Source: Arthrobacter sp. B3I4
GTDB lineage: Bacteria; Actinomycetota; Actinomycetes; Actinomycetales; Micrococcaceae
Reading direction: 5' to 3'
DNA length: 64,000 nucleotides
Assembly: GCF_030816855.1 (NCBI RefSeq)
Contig: NZ_JAUSYK010000001.1
Span: 2,542,001 to 2,606,000, forward strand
The position numbers and the translations under genes were made by a program. Under the pieces are notes generated by a model that was not told the origin of the DNA, searched no databases, and was given only the letters and a program-made list of their open reading frames with translations. Of this stretch, positions 1 to 6,838 are shown piece after piece; position 1 is the first letter of the stretch; the number at the start of each line of letters is the position of its first letter.

Positions 1-889
1 GCCACCGGCCGTCGCGGCTTTGGCGCACGCTGGACACCGACTGCCGGCCGGCGTTGCCTGGCGTGACCGGTTCCGGTTCCGCTCCCCCGTCCTCCGGATC
101 GAGGCGGAGCCGGTAGATGCCGCTGGCAAGGTCGCTATCGCTGCCCTCATGCAGGGCGGCAGTGAAGTACACGGCCCGGCCGTCGGTGCTGTACGTGGCA
201 CCGTCGTGGTCGGTGGTGCCCGCTGTGAGCTGCCGGGCCGTCGGCAGGCTCCCGGAGTCCTTGCCCGCGCCGCCCTTGCCCGCGCCGCCGGCGCTCTCCG
301 CCGAGGCGGCCTCCGCCGAGGCGGCCTTCGCCCGGCCGGCCGGGGCGACCGGGGGCTCATCGTCGAGTGCGGGGACCTGGACGACGAACAGCTGGAGCGG
401 CTTGTCCGCCGTGTAGCCCACACCGTTCATCCGGTACTTGTAATCGGTGATCAGGCGGGCGTCCTCCCCGCCGGCGGAGACGCCGTCGACCGTTCCGTAG
501 CGGCCCTCTTCCGGTGTCCTGGCACTGAAGACGATGCTTCGGGAGTCCGGCGACCAGGTGAAAGCGCTGACGCCGAGCGGAGCGTCCGTTAACGGGACGG
601 GCTCACCGCCGGAGGCCTCGACAAGGTGCAGTTGCGGTTTGCCGCCGGCCTTGGCGCGGAGGAAGGCCAGCACCTGGCCGTCGGGGGAAAACCCGGGCGA
701 GGTGTCGCGGAATCCCCGGGTCAGCCGGCGCGGCCGCAGCGCCGGATCGGTCGGCACGCTCCACAACTGGCCCACGTAGGCGTCGGCGTCGAAATCAGGC
801 CGGACCACGGACACGACGGCGAGGGAGCCGTCCGGGTGCACAGCGGGGGCTGAAACGGACTTGAGCAGGGGCAAATGTTCAGATTTCAC
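1..889 (-). CDS. S9 family peptidase (acylaminoacyl-peptidase type), N-terminal part
   Basis: The gene runs off the left edge, so only about 296 N-terminal residues are visible. Translating the minus strand from GTG at 889 gives repeated beta-propeller blades of the PD40/WD40-like type (FSPDGQVLAFL, WSPDSRSIVFS, YSTDGRAVYFT), the usual N-terminal propeller of prolyl-oligopeptidase-family S9 peptidases. The catalytic alpha/beta-hydrolase domain should lie beyond the window. A low-complexity Ala/Gly/Glu/Ser/Lys-rich insert interrupts the propeller near 265-345. The GTG start is supported by TAGGCT at 897-902, seven bases upstream, with no Shine-Dalgarno (leaderless pattern). It is divergent from the rRNA methyltransferase gene. 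Peptidase class is inferred from the propeller alone; a TolB-like protein is the alternative. Confidence 0.75.
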   Translation of the reverse strand, partial: MKSEHLPLLKSVSAPAVHPDGSLAVVSVVRPDFDADAYVGQLWSVPTDPALRPRRLTRGFRDTSPGFSPDGQVLAFLRAKAGGKPQLHLVEASGGEPVPLTDAPLGVSAFTWSPDSRSIVFSARTPEEGRYGTVDGVSAGGEDARLITDYKYRMNGVGYTADKPLQLFVVQVPALDDEPPVAPAGRAKAASAEAASAESAGGAGKGGAGKDSGSLPTARQLTAGTTDHDGATYSTDGRAVYFTAALHEGSDSDLASGIYRLRLDPEDGGAEPEPVTPGNAGRQSVSSVRQSRDGRW

Positions 890-896
890 GATTGCG

Positions 897-902
897 AGCC
901 TA
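897..902 (-). promoter_or_regulatory. -10-like hexamer, S9 peptidase gene
   Basis: TAGGCT on the minus strand, seven bases before GTG 889. Confidence 0.45.
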
Positions 903-987
903 GCCCCCGCCGCCCAAGAGGTGAAACACATCACACCGGCGTTGCGCGCCGGGCCGCACCGCCGCCGGTGCCCCGGCGTGCCGGCCC

Positions 988-993
988 TACGAT
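988..993 (+). promoter_or_regulatory. -10-like hexamer, RlmA-like gene
   Basis: TACGAT, seven bases before ATG 1001. It overlaps the alternative ATG 992, which argues against the latter. Confidence 0.4.
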
Positions 994-1000
994 GGAGACC

Positions 1001-1864
1001 ATGGTCCCCGCTTCGCTCGCCGCCCTCGTGTGCCCCGTCTGCCGGAGCCCGTTCGCGGCAGATAGTACGGGGCGCTCACTTCTCTGCCCGGACGGGCATA
1101 GTTTCGACGCCGCCAAACAGGGCTACTTCAACTTCCTCACCGGAAAAGGAACGGTCTTCGAGGCGGACTCCCCGGACATGGTCGCCGCCCGCTTCGACTT
1201 CCTGTCCGCCGGGCACTACCGGGGACTCGCGGAATCCGTTGCCGACCTCGCCGCCCCGCTTCTGGCAAGACCGGGGGCCGCCGTGCTGGATGCCGGAACC
1301 GGTACCGGACATTACCTCCGCGCCGTGCTGGACCGCGCCCCGGCAGCAGCGGTCGGACTCGACATTTCAAAGTTCGCACTGCGCCGGGCCGCCCGACTGA
1401 ACCCGGAGGCGCTCAACGTTGTCAGCGACGTGTGGCAGCGGCTCCCCCTTCCGAATGACGCTGTGGACGTGATCATGGTGGTTTTCGCGCCGCGCAACGC
1501 CGCCGAGTTCGCCCGGGTGCTGCGTCCCTCCGGCCGGCTCATCGTGGTGACGCCAAGAGAGGGCCACCTGGCTGAGGTCGCCGGACGCACCGGCATGCTC
1601 GGCATCGAACCGGCCAAGGATGAGCGGCTCTCGGCTTCACTGGCCGGGCGGTTCGGGGCGCGGCCGGCGCAGGATGTGGACCTGGCCCTGGACCTGTCGC
1701 CTGCCGACGTCGCCAACCTCGCACTGATGGGACCCGCCGGCCACCACGTGGACCGCGGCGCCCTGGCCGCCCTTGTGGCTTCCCTGCCCGCCCGCACCGC
1801 CGTTGCGGCCCGCTTCCGGATCAGCGTCTTCGAACCGCTCCCGGAGCCGGCCCAGCCGGAATAG
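1001..1864 (+). CDS. RlmA-like 23S rRNA (guanine-N1) methyltransferase
   Basis: SAM-dependent methyltransferase of the RlmA/TlrB family, expected to methylate a guanine of 23S rRNA helix 35. The N-terminus carries a zinc-binding module (CPVC, then CPDGH about 19 residues later), followed by a class I Rossmann methyltransferase core with the glycine loop LDAGTGTGHY and an acidic LDIS. The length of about 287 residues fits the family. Two ATGs are possible (992 and 1001). I chose 1001 because a TACGAT -10-like hexamer at 988-993 lies seven bases before it and overlaps the other ATG. Some family members confer tylosin or mycinamicin resistance; nothing here shows that role. Confidence 0.82.
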   Translation: MVPASLAALVCPVCRSPFAADSTGRSLLCPDGHSFDAAKQGYFNFLTGKGTVFEADSPDMVAARFDFLSAGHYRGLAESVADLAAPLLARPGAAVLDAGTGTGHYLRAVLDRAPAAAVGLDISKFALRRAARLNPEALNVVSDVWQRLPLPNDAVDVIMVVFAPRNAAEFARVLRPSGRLIVVTPREGHLAEVAGRTGMLGIEPAKDERLSASLAGRFGARPAQDVDLALDLSPADVANLALMGPAGHHVDRGALAALVASLPARTAVAARFRISVFEPLPEPAQPE

Positions 1865-2007
1865 GAGCACCTGGCCTAGGTAACGACTTGGCCACTTTCC
1901 CCGCCGGGCGTTCCCGGCCCGCCCTTTGCGGGGCGGTCCGGCCTAGGATGGAACCACGTTACGACGGCGCGCCGCTGCACGCCGGGCAAAACATCCAGGG
2001 GGCAAAG

Positions 2008-2469
2008 ATGTTTGAATGGCTGGCTGACAACTGGTGGGCATTGTGGCTCACCGTGTTCCTCGTCTTTGCCGTGGTCGAGATGCTCACCCTGGACCTGTTC
2101 TTCATCATGCTCGGCGGCGGTGCCCTGGCCGGGCTGATCTCAGCCTTCGCGGGTGCGGACTTCTGGCTCCAAATCGTGATCTTCAGCGTCGTTTCCCTGC
2201 TAATGATCGGCTTCGTCCGGCCCGTGGCGCTGAAGCATCTGCGCAGCAGCCCCGCCGACCAGCGCAGCAACGTCGAGCGCCTCATTGGCGAACCGGCCCT
2301 CGTGATGGAGTCGGTCACCGAAAGCAGCGGCCTGGTCAAGATCGGCGGCGACATTTGGACGGCCCGGTCCAAGGGCGGCGTCCTGGCACCCGGCCAGCAC
2401 GCTGTGGTCAGCGCCATCGACGGCGCCACCGCCGTCGTGGTCCCGCAGCCGAACCCGGCCGTGCAGTAA
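2008..2469 (+). CDS. NfeD-like membrane protein
   Basis: Small membrane protein of 153 residues. Two or three hydrophobic helices in the first 75 residues are followed by a soluble OB-fold-like domain (roughly residues 85-145: GEPALVMESV, GLVKIGGDIWTAR, G-rich strands), typical of NfeD short forms. The ATG at 2008 is preceded by AGGGGG at a normal distance. A longer in-frame reading from 1888 lacks support. The next gene encodes an SPFH protein. NfeD and SPFH (slipin/flotillin) proteins are commonly paired and act together on membrane organisation or protein quality control, so a two-gene operon is likely. Confidence 0.85.
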   Translation: MFEWLADNWWALWLTVFLVFAVVEMLTLDLFFIMLGGGALAGLISAFAGADFWLQIVIFSVVSLLMIGFVRPVALKHLRSSPADQRSNVERLIGEPALVMESVTESSGLVKIGGDIWTARSKGGVLAPGQHAVVSAIDGATAVVVPQPNPAVQ

Positions 2470-2591
2470 CCAGGCCATGCAGTAAACCGCGGCCTGCGCT
2501 AACCCGCCGGACAGTAAACCAACAAGTTCAGACCCTGCGGCAGGACCGCCGCACCACACACAAAACCAAATATTTGGGGAAAAGGTGATGT

Positions 2592-3539
2592 ATGGATATC
2601 GCAGTCGCAATCGTGCTGCTGGTACTCGTTGCGTTCGTAATAATCGTTCTGGTGCGGTCGGTGCGGATCATTCCGCAGGCCCGCGCCGGCGTCGTTGAAC
2701 GTCTCGGCAAGTACCAGCGGACGCTGAATCCCGGCCTGACCATCCTGATTCCCTTCGTGGACCGGCTGCTGCCGCTGCTGGACCTGCGCGAACAAGTGGT
2801 TTCCTTCCCGCCGCAGCCGGTGATTACCGAGGACAACCTGGTGGTCTCCATCGATACCGTGGTCTACTTCCAGGTCACGGACGCGCGGGCCGCCACCTAC
2901 GAGATCGCCAATTACATCCAGGCCGTTGAACAGCTCACCACGACTACGCTGCGCAACGTGGTGGGCGGGCTCAACCTTGAGGAGGCCCTCACCTCCCGCG
3001 ACCAGATCAACGGCCAGCTGCGCGGGGTGCTGGATGAAGCCACCGGCCGTTGGGGCATCCGGGTCTCCCGGGTGGAGCTTAAGGCCATTGATCCGCCCCA
3101 CTCCATCCAGGACTCGATGGAGAAGCAGATGCGCGCCGAGCGTGACCGGCGCGCGGCCATCCTCACCGCCGAAGGCACCAAGCAGTCGGCCATCCTCACC
3201 GCGGAAGGCCAGCGGCAATCCTCCATCCTGAAAGCCGAGGGCGATGCCCAGGCGGCAATCCTCCGGGCCGACGGCGAGGCGCAAGCCATCCAGAAGGTCT
3301 TCGACGCCATCCATAAAGGCAACCCGGACCAGAAGCTGCTCGCCTACCAGTACCTGCAGACGTTGCCGAAGCTGGCCGAAGGCAGCTCCAACAAATTGTG
3401 GATCATCCCCAGCGAAGTGGGCGAGGCACTCAAGGGCATCGGCGGTGCGCTTGGCGGCCTAAATCCGGACCTGCACCCGGATCCACGCGCGGACGCCGCA
3501 CCCGGCACCCCGGACACCGCCGTCTCTCCCCAGATCTAG
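2592..3539 (+). CDS. SPFH/Band 7 membrane protein (paraslipin/QmcA type)
   Basis: 315 residues. One N-terminal transmembrane segment (about residues 3-22) is followed by a Band 7/SPFH domain (about 25-185, with AGVVERLGK and the conserved ITEDNLVVSIDTVVYFQV region). A coiled-coil segment then contains four near-perfect 11-residue repeats (residues 188-231), and the C-terminus is Pro/Asp-rich. Such proteins form large membrane-associated oligomeric cages and are thought to organise membrane microdomains or regulate FtsH-type proteases. An AAAAGG Shine-Dalgarno precedes the ATG. It lies 122 nt after the NfeD gene, on the same strand. Confidence 0.88.
   Translation: MDIAVAIVLLVLVAFVIIVLVRSVRIIPQARAGVVERLGKYQRTLNPGLTILIPFVDRLLPLLDLREQVVSFPPQPVITEDNLVVSIDTVVYFQVTDARAATYEIANYIQAVEQLTTTTLRNVVGGLNLEEALTSRDQINGQLRGVLDEATGRWGIRVSRVELKAIDPPHSIQDSMEKQMRAERDRRAAILTAEGTKQSAILTAEGQRQSSILKAEGDAQAAILRADGEAQAIQKVFDAIHKGNPDQKLLAYQYLQTLPKLAEGSSNKLWIIPSEVGEALKGIGGALGGLNPDLHPDPRADAAPGTPDTAVSPQI
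3153..3284 (+). repeat. Four in-frame 33-bp repeats in the SPFH gene
   Basis: Encodes four consecutive 11-residue units of the pattern (A/S)-(A/S)-I-L-x-A-(E/D)-G-x-x-Q, at residues 188-231 of the SPFH protein. The regular hendecad spacing fits a coiled-coil stalk of the kind known in paraslipins. Confidence 0.8.
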
Positions 3540-3629
3540 GCCCGACCGCGCCCCGCCCCCGGCGCCCCGGCTTTACCTGGGCTCCGGAACCCGTATACTT
3601 GAGTATTTGTCCGGACGGTTCAGCCAGCC

Positions 3630-3655
3630 GGAACAATTACTCTTCGCGGGGCGTT
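3630..3655 (+). promoter_or_regulatory. SigR/SigH-like promoter (GGAAC-N18-GTT) upstream of rbpA
   Basis: GGAAC at 3630-3634 and GTT at 3653-3655 are separated by exactly 18 bases, matching the thiol-stress ECF sigma factor consensus GGAAY-N18/19-GTT. It lies in the 230-nt non-coding leader of rbpA. In Streptomyces coelicolor rbpA is a known SigR target, which supports the reading. The transcript would have a leader of about 110 nt. Confidence 0.6.
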
Positions 3656-3772
3656 GTATCCATTGACGATTTGTGCAGTGGGGAATGCACCGCAAACAGC
3701 AGCCGGGTGGTCCTCGCGGACCTCCGGCTGACGCAGGGTCCGGCCCTGCGAACCGATTCTAAGGGAGAAATG

Positions 3773-4120
3773 ATGAGCGATCGCAGCCTGCGGGGTATGC
3801 GCCTTGGCGCACAGAGCATGGAGACGGAATCGGGCGTTGAGCCCGCTCCGCGCCAGCGGGTCGAGTACCGCTGCGCGGACGGCGAGCAGGTTTTCGTCAC
3901 CTTCTCCTCCGAGGCGGAGATTCCCCCGGTATGGGTTTCCAAGACCGGCAAGGAAGCGCTGCTGGTAGACGGCGAACGCCCGGTCAACAGCAACGAGAAG
4001 GCCGTCCGCACGCACTGGGACATGCTCCTGGAACGCCGCTCGCTGCCTGAGCTGGAGCAGATCCTCGAAGACCGCCTCACCATCCTGCGCGAACGCCGCG
4101 GAGAGCGCCGCTCCGCTTAA
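3773..4120 (+). CDS. rbpA: RNA polymerase-binding protein RbpA
   Basis: 115 residues starting MSDRSLRGMRLG, the conserved N-terminal tail and core of RbpA, followed by the RbpA core domain (YRCADGEQVFVTFSSEAEIP) and the C-terminal sigma-interaction helix (LEQILEDRLTILRERR). RbpA binds RNA polymerase and the principal sigma factor in Actinobacteria, stabilises the open complex and affects rifampicin tolerance. Two adjacent ATGs exist (3770, 3773); the second has better spacing from GGGAG. The convergent downstream gene is a polyprenol-phosphate mannosyltransferase, the same rbpA/ppm1 neighbourhood as in Mycobacterium. Transcription ends at the strong hairpin at 4142-4189. Confidence 0.95.
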   Translation: MSDRSLRGMRLGAQSMETESGVEPAPRQRVEYRCADGEQVFVTFSSEAEIPPVWVSKTGKEALLVDGERPVNSNEKAVRTHWDMLLERRSLPELEQILEDRLTILRERRGERRSA

Positions 4121-4141
4121 GCGCCCGGCAGCCAGCAACGC

Positions 4142-4189
4142 AAAGAGCCGGTCCCGCGCCTTAGAGAGGCGCCGGACCGGCTCTTTTTT
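4142..4189. terminator. Rho-independent terminator between rbpA and ppm1
   Basis: GAGCCGGTCC (4145-4154) pairs with GGACCGGCTC (4174-4183). A further inner stem (GCGCC/GGCGC) continues it, and six T residues follow at 4184-4189. A/T runs on both flanks suggest it works for both convergent genes. Confidence 0.88.
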
Positions 4190-4220
4190 GCGTCCGCGGG
4201 CTCCTGCCCGCCGCGGTTTC

Positions 4221-4958
4221 CTACTTGCGGCCGAGTTTACGGCTCAGGGTGTTCCAGCGCGCGGTAAGGCCCCACCGGGTCACGTTGATCATCGCTTCGA
4301 TGACGATGTTGCCGCTCATTTTCGAGGCACCGAGTTCGCGTTCCACGAACGTGATGGGGCGCTCCACGATGTTCAGGCCGAGCTGGGCCACGCGCCAGGC
4401 GAGATCCACCTGGAAGCCGTAACCGACCGAGTCGACCGAATCCAGGTTGAGTTTTTCCAGCGTGCTCCGGCGGAAGGCGCGGAAACCGCCGGTGACGTCC
4501 TTGATGCTGACGCCGAGCATGATGCGGGCGTAGGTGCTGCCGACGCGTGAGATGGCCTGGCGGTACAGCGGCCAGTTCACCACGCTGCCGCCCGGGACCC
4601 AGCGGGACCCCATGGCGAGGTCCGCGCCCTGCTCCACGGCTTCGATCAGCTGCGGCAGCTGCTCCGGCTTGTGGGAGCCGTCGGCGTCCATCTCGACCAG
4701 GATGTCGTAGCCGGCCTCCAGCCCCCATTTGAAGCCGGCGATGTAGGCGGCGCCGAGACCGGCCTTGCCTGCGCGGTGCAGGACGTGGACCTGGCTGTCT
4801 TCGGCGGCGATGCTGTCCGCCAGCTGGCCCGTGCCGTCGGGGCTGTTGTCGTCAACGACCAGCACGTCGGACGTCGGCACGGCAGTGCGGAGGCGTCCAA
4901 GCGTCTTGGGCAAGGATTCCAGCTCGTTGTAGGTCGGGATGATCGTGAGGACACGCAC
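4221..4958 (-). CDS. ppm1: Polyprenol monophosphomannose synthase (GT2, Dpm1-like)
   Basis: Family 2 glycosyltransferase of 245 residues. It has the nucleotide-binding start VLTIIPTYNE, the metal/substrate motifs VVDDNSPDGTG and EMDADGSHKPEQ, and the acceptor-side VTGGFRAFRR. This is the single-domain Dpm1-type architecture without the fused acyltransferase seen in some actinobacteria. It transfers mannose from GDP-mannose to polyprenol phosphate, the donor for lipoglycan and protein O-mannosylation. The GTG at 4958 was chosen because the protein aligns with the family from its first residue and AAAGG lies upstream. A much longer in-frame extension toward 5564 overlaps the amidohydrolase gene and is not real. 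Confidence 0.88.
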   Translation of the reverse strand: MRVLTIIPTYNELESLPKTLGRLRTAVPTSDVLVVDDNSPDGTGQLADSIAAEDSQVHVLHRAGKAGLGAAYIAGFKWGLEAGYDILVEMDADGSHKPEQLPQLIEAVEQGADLAMGSRWVPGGSVVNWPLYRQAISRVGSTYARIMLGVSIKDVTGGFRAFRRSTLEKLNLDSVDSVGYGFQVDLAWRVAQLGLNIVERPITFVERELGASKMSGNIVIEAMINVTRWGLTARWNTLSRKLGRK

Positions 4959-5089
4959 AGCGGGGCCTTTCCTTAAAGGGAGCGTCGAACGGCCGGGACG
5001 GCCGGCGGTTAGCCGACGGCAGGCACAGCTTCCCATTATAGACAGCCGGCTGCGCGCCGCCCGGCGGCACCGCGTCGCCGGTGGAGCGG

Positions 5090-6778
5090 TTAGCTTCCCA
5101 GCGAACCGCTGGAGAAGAGCTCGACGCCGTCGCGCACCGTTTGCAGGCAGACAGGGTCGTTGCCGGTATCCAGCGCCGGCAGCAGGGGCGTGCGGGCGCG
5201 CGGGTCGGTGCTCCAGGACTGGACCCTGCCGTCGGCCACCTGGACCATGAGCTCTTCGACTTCCCAGACCGCGAAGCTGGCCGGGGCGCCGGGAACCAGC
5301 TGGCCCGCCATCGGATTGCGGTACCGGGCGGCGCGCCAGCCGGCCCGAGTGTGGCCCAGGAAGGCTGCGCGGGCGGAGATCCGCTCCGCCGCGTTGGAGT
5401 GCTCCAGGCAGGCGCGCACCCCCGCCCAGGGCCGAAGCGGCGTGACCGGGCTGTCGCTGCCGAAGCAGACCGGCACGCCGGCGGAGTAAAAGGAACCGAA
5501 GGGGTTCATGGCAGCGTGACGGGATCCGAGCCGCCGGGCATAGAGGCTGTCCTCCCCGCCCCACAGGGCGTCGAAGACAGGCTGCGCACTGACCGTGACC
5601 GAGTATTTGGCCAGCCGCGCGATGGCGTCCGGGTCGGCGAGCTCCACATGTTCCAGCCGGTGGCCGGCCGCGCGTACGCGCTGTTCCCCGACCTCCGCGG
5701 CGGCCCGGTCCAGGGCGTCGAGGGCGGCGTCGAGGCCGGCGTCGCCAATCACATGGAACCCCGCCTGGATACCGAGCAGCGAGCAGGCCGCCAGATGCGC
5801 GGCGGCCTCGTCGACGGAAAGGTACCGGTTGCCCCGCTCCCCCGCCGCGTCACTGTAGTCCTCCCGCAGCGCCGCCGTGCGGGACCCGATCGAGCCGTCC
5901 ATGTTCAGGTCCCCGGCCAGGCCGAGCACCGGCACACCCAGCCCGTCAAGGATGGAGCGGGCCTGTTCCTCCGACGCCGCCAGTTCACCCCAGTACGGCA
6001 GGATCTCCGGGGCCGCCGGTCCGCTCCGCCCGGGGGCGTTCCATCCGGCCGCGAGCCGCAAATCCTCGACCCCGCCGATGTGCGGAGCCGCCATTTCAGC
6101 CAGTGCCACGTAACCGTTGGCGGCAGCTTCGGCCAGGGCTGCCTGCTGGTAGCGGCGCAGCTCCCCGGCGGGAAGTTTGCGTGCCGCGAGCCGCGCGGCG
6201 ATGTGGGCGTCCCGCTTGACCTGACCGTCGCCGGCACAACCGTCCAGGCCGTCAAGGCTGGAGGCGGCCGCGAGGGAGGACGAGACCAGCGCCGAATGTA
6301 CGTCCACCCGGGACAGGTACACCGGCCGGCCGCCGGCCGCGCGGTCCAGTTCTTCCCGGCTGGGCAGGGCCGGATCGGTCCAGAGGGTTTCGTCCCAACC
6401 GTGCCCCAGCACGGTGCCGCCGGTGCCGGCGGAGGCGCTGTACCGGGCGATGGCGTCGAGCAGTTCGGCGGCCGAACGCACCCCGCCCAGCTGCAGCGAA
6501 TCCAGTGCGATGCCGGTTTCGGTCAGGTGCACGTGGGAGTCGACGAAGCCGGGGGCAAGGAGCGCGCCGTGCAGGTCAACGATGTCCATCGTGGCGTCCG
6601 CGATGGACGTGGCGGCCTGCTCGGAGCCGACCCAGGCCACCGTGTCGCCGTCCACCAGCATGGCGGTCGCGAACGGGTCCGCCGCCGTGTAGACGGAGCC
6701 GTTGCGGTACAGCGTCACCTTGCGTTCTGCCTGGGCTGCGTTGGCTGGCTTGGGTGCCCCGGACGGTGAAACGGTCAT
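5090..6778 (-). CDS. Amidohydrolase family protein (YtcJ-like)
   Basis: 562 residues in the amidohydrolase_3/YtcJ family. The N-terminal beta-sandwich segment (GSVYTAADPFATAMLVDGDTVAWVG) leads into the metal-binding GFVDSHVHL motif (HxH), and a later FHVIGDAGLDAALDAL and C-terminal FGSDSPVTPL carry further metal-binding His and Asp residues. These enzymes hydrolyse exocyclic C-N bonds of N-substituted formamides or related amides; the substrate is unknown here. It lies upstream of ppm1 (about 130 nt) and downstream of helY (60 nt) on the same strand, so part of a long co-directional run. A 562-residue antisense reading frame covers the same interval and is an artefact of GC-rich codon use. 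Confidence 0.85.
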   Translation of the reverse strand: MTVSPSGAPKPANAAQAERKVTLYRNGSVYTAADPFATAMLVDGDTVAWVGSEQAATSIADATMDIVDLHGALLAPGFVDSHVHLTETGIALDSLQLGGVRSAAELLDAIARYSASAGTGGTVLGHGWDETLWTDPALPSREELDRAAGGRPVYLSRVDVHSALVSSSLAAASSLDGLDGCAGDGQVKRDAHIAARLAARKLPAGELRRYQQAALAEAAANGYVALAEMAAPHIGGVEDLRLAAGWNAPGRSGPAAPEILPYWGELAASEEQARSILDGLGVPVLGLAGDLNMDGSIGSRTAALREDYSDAAGERGNRYLSVDEAAAHLAACSLLGIQAGFHVIGDAGLDAALDALDRAAAEVGEQRVRAAGHRLEHVELADPDAIARLAKYSVTVSAQPVFDALWGGEDSLYARRLGSRHAAMNPFGSFYSAGVPVCFGSDSPVTPLRPWAGVRACLEHSNAAERISARAAFLGHTRAGWRAARYRNPMAGQLVPGAPASFAVWEVEELMVQVADGRVQSWSTDPRARTPLLPALDTGNDPVCLQTVRDGVELFSSGSLGS

Positions 6779-6838
6779 CGTGGAAAACTCCTTGTGCTGA
6801 AAGTACGGGGGTTGCGGGCCGGGTTACGCCGGGCCGGG

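Noticed and set aside
2462..2520. Repeated GCAGTAAACC segments after the NfeD gene
   Set aside because: Only short imperfect copies in 60 bp, with no structure or conserved coding. Possibly slippage of the gene end.
4959..5564. Long N-terminal extension of the polyprenol-phosphate mannosyltransferase frame
   Set aside because: It overlaps the amidohydrolase 3' end in another frame and adds Arg/Pro-rich sequence. The family begins at VLTIIPTYNE.
5081..6769. 562-codon plus-strand reading frame over the amidohydrolase gene
   Set aside because: It is the antisense shadow of a conserved enzyme. The composition is Gly/Arg/Val-rich with no recognisable domain.
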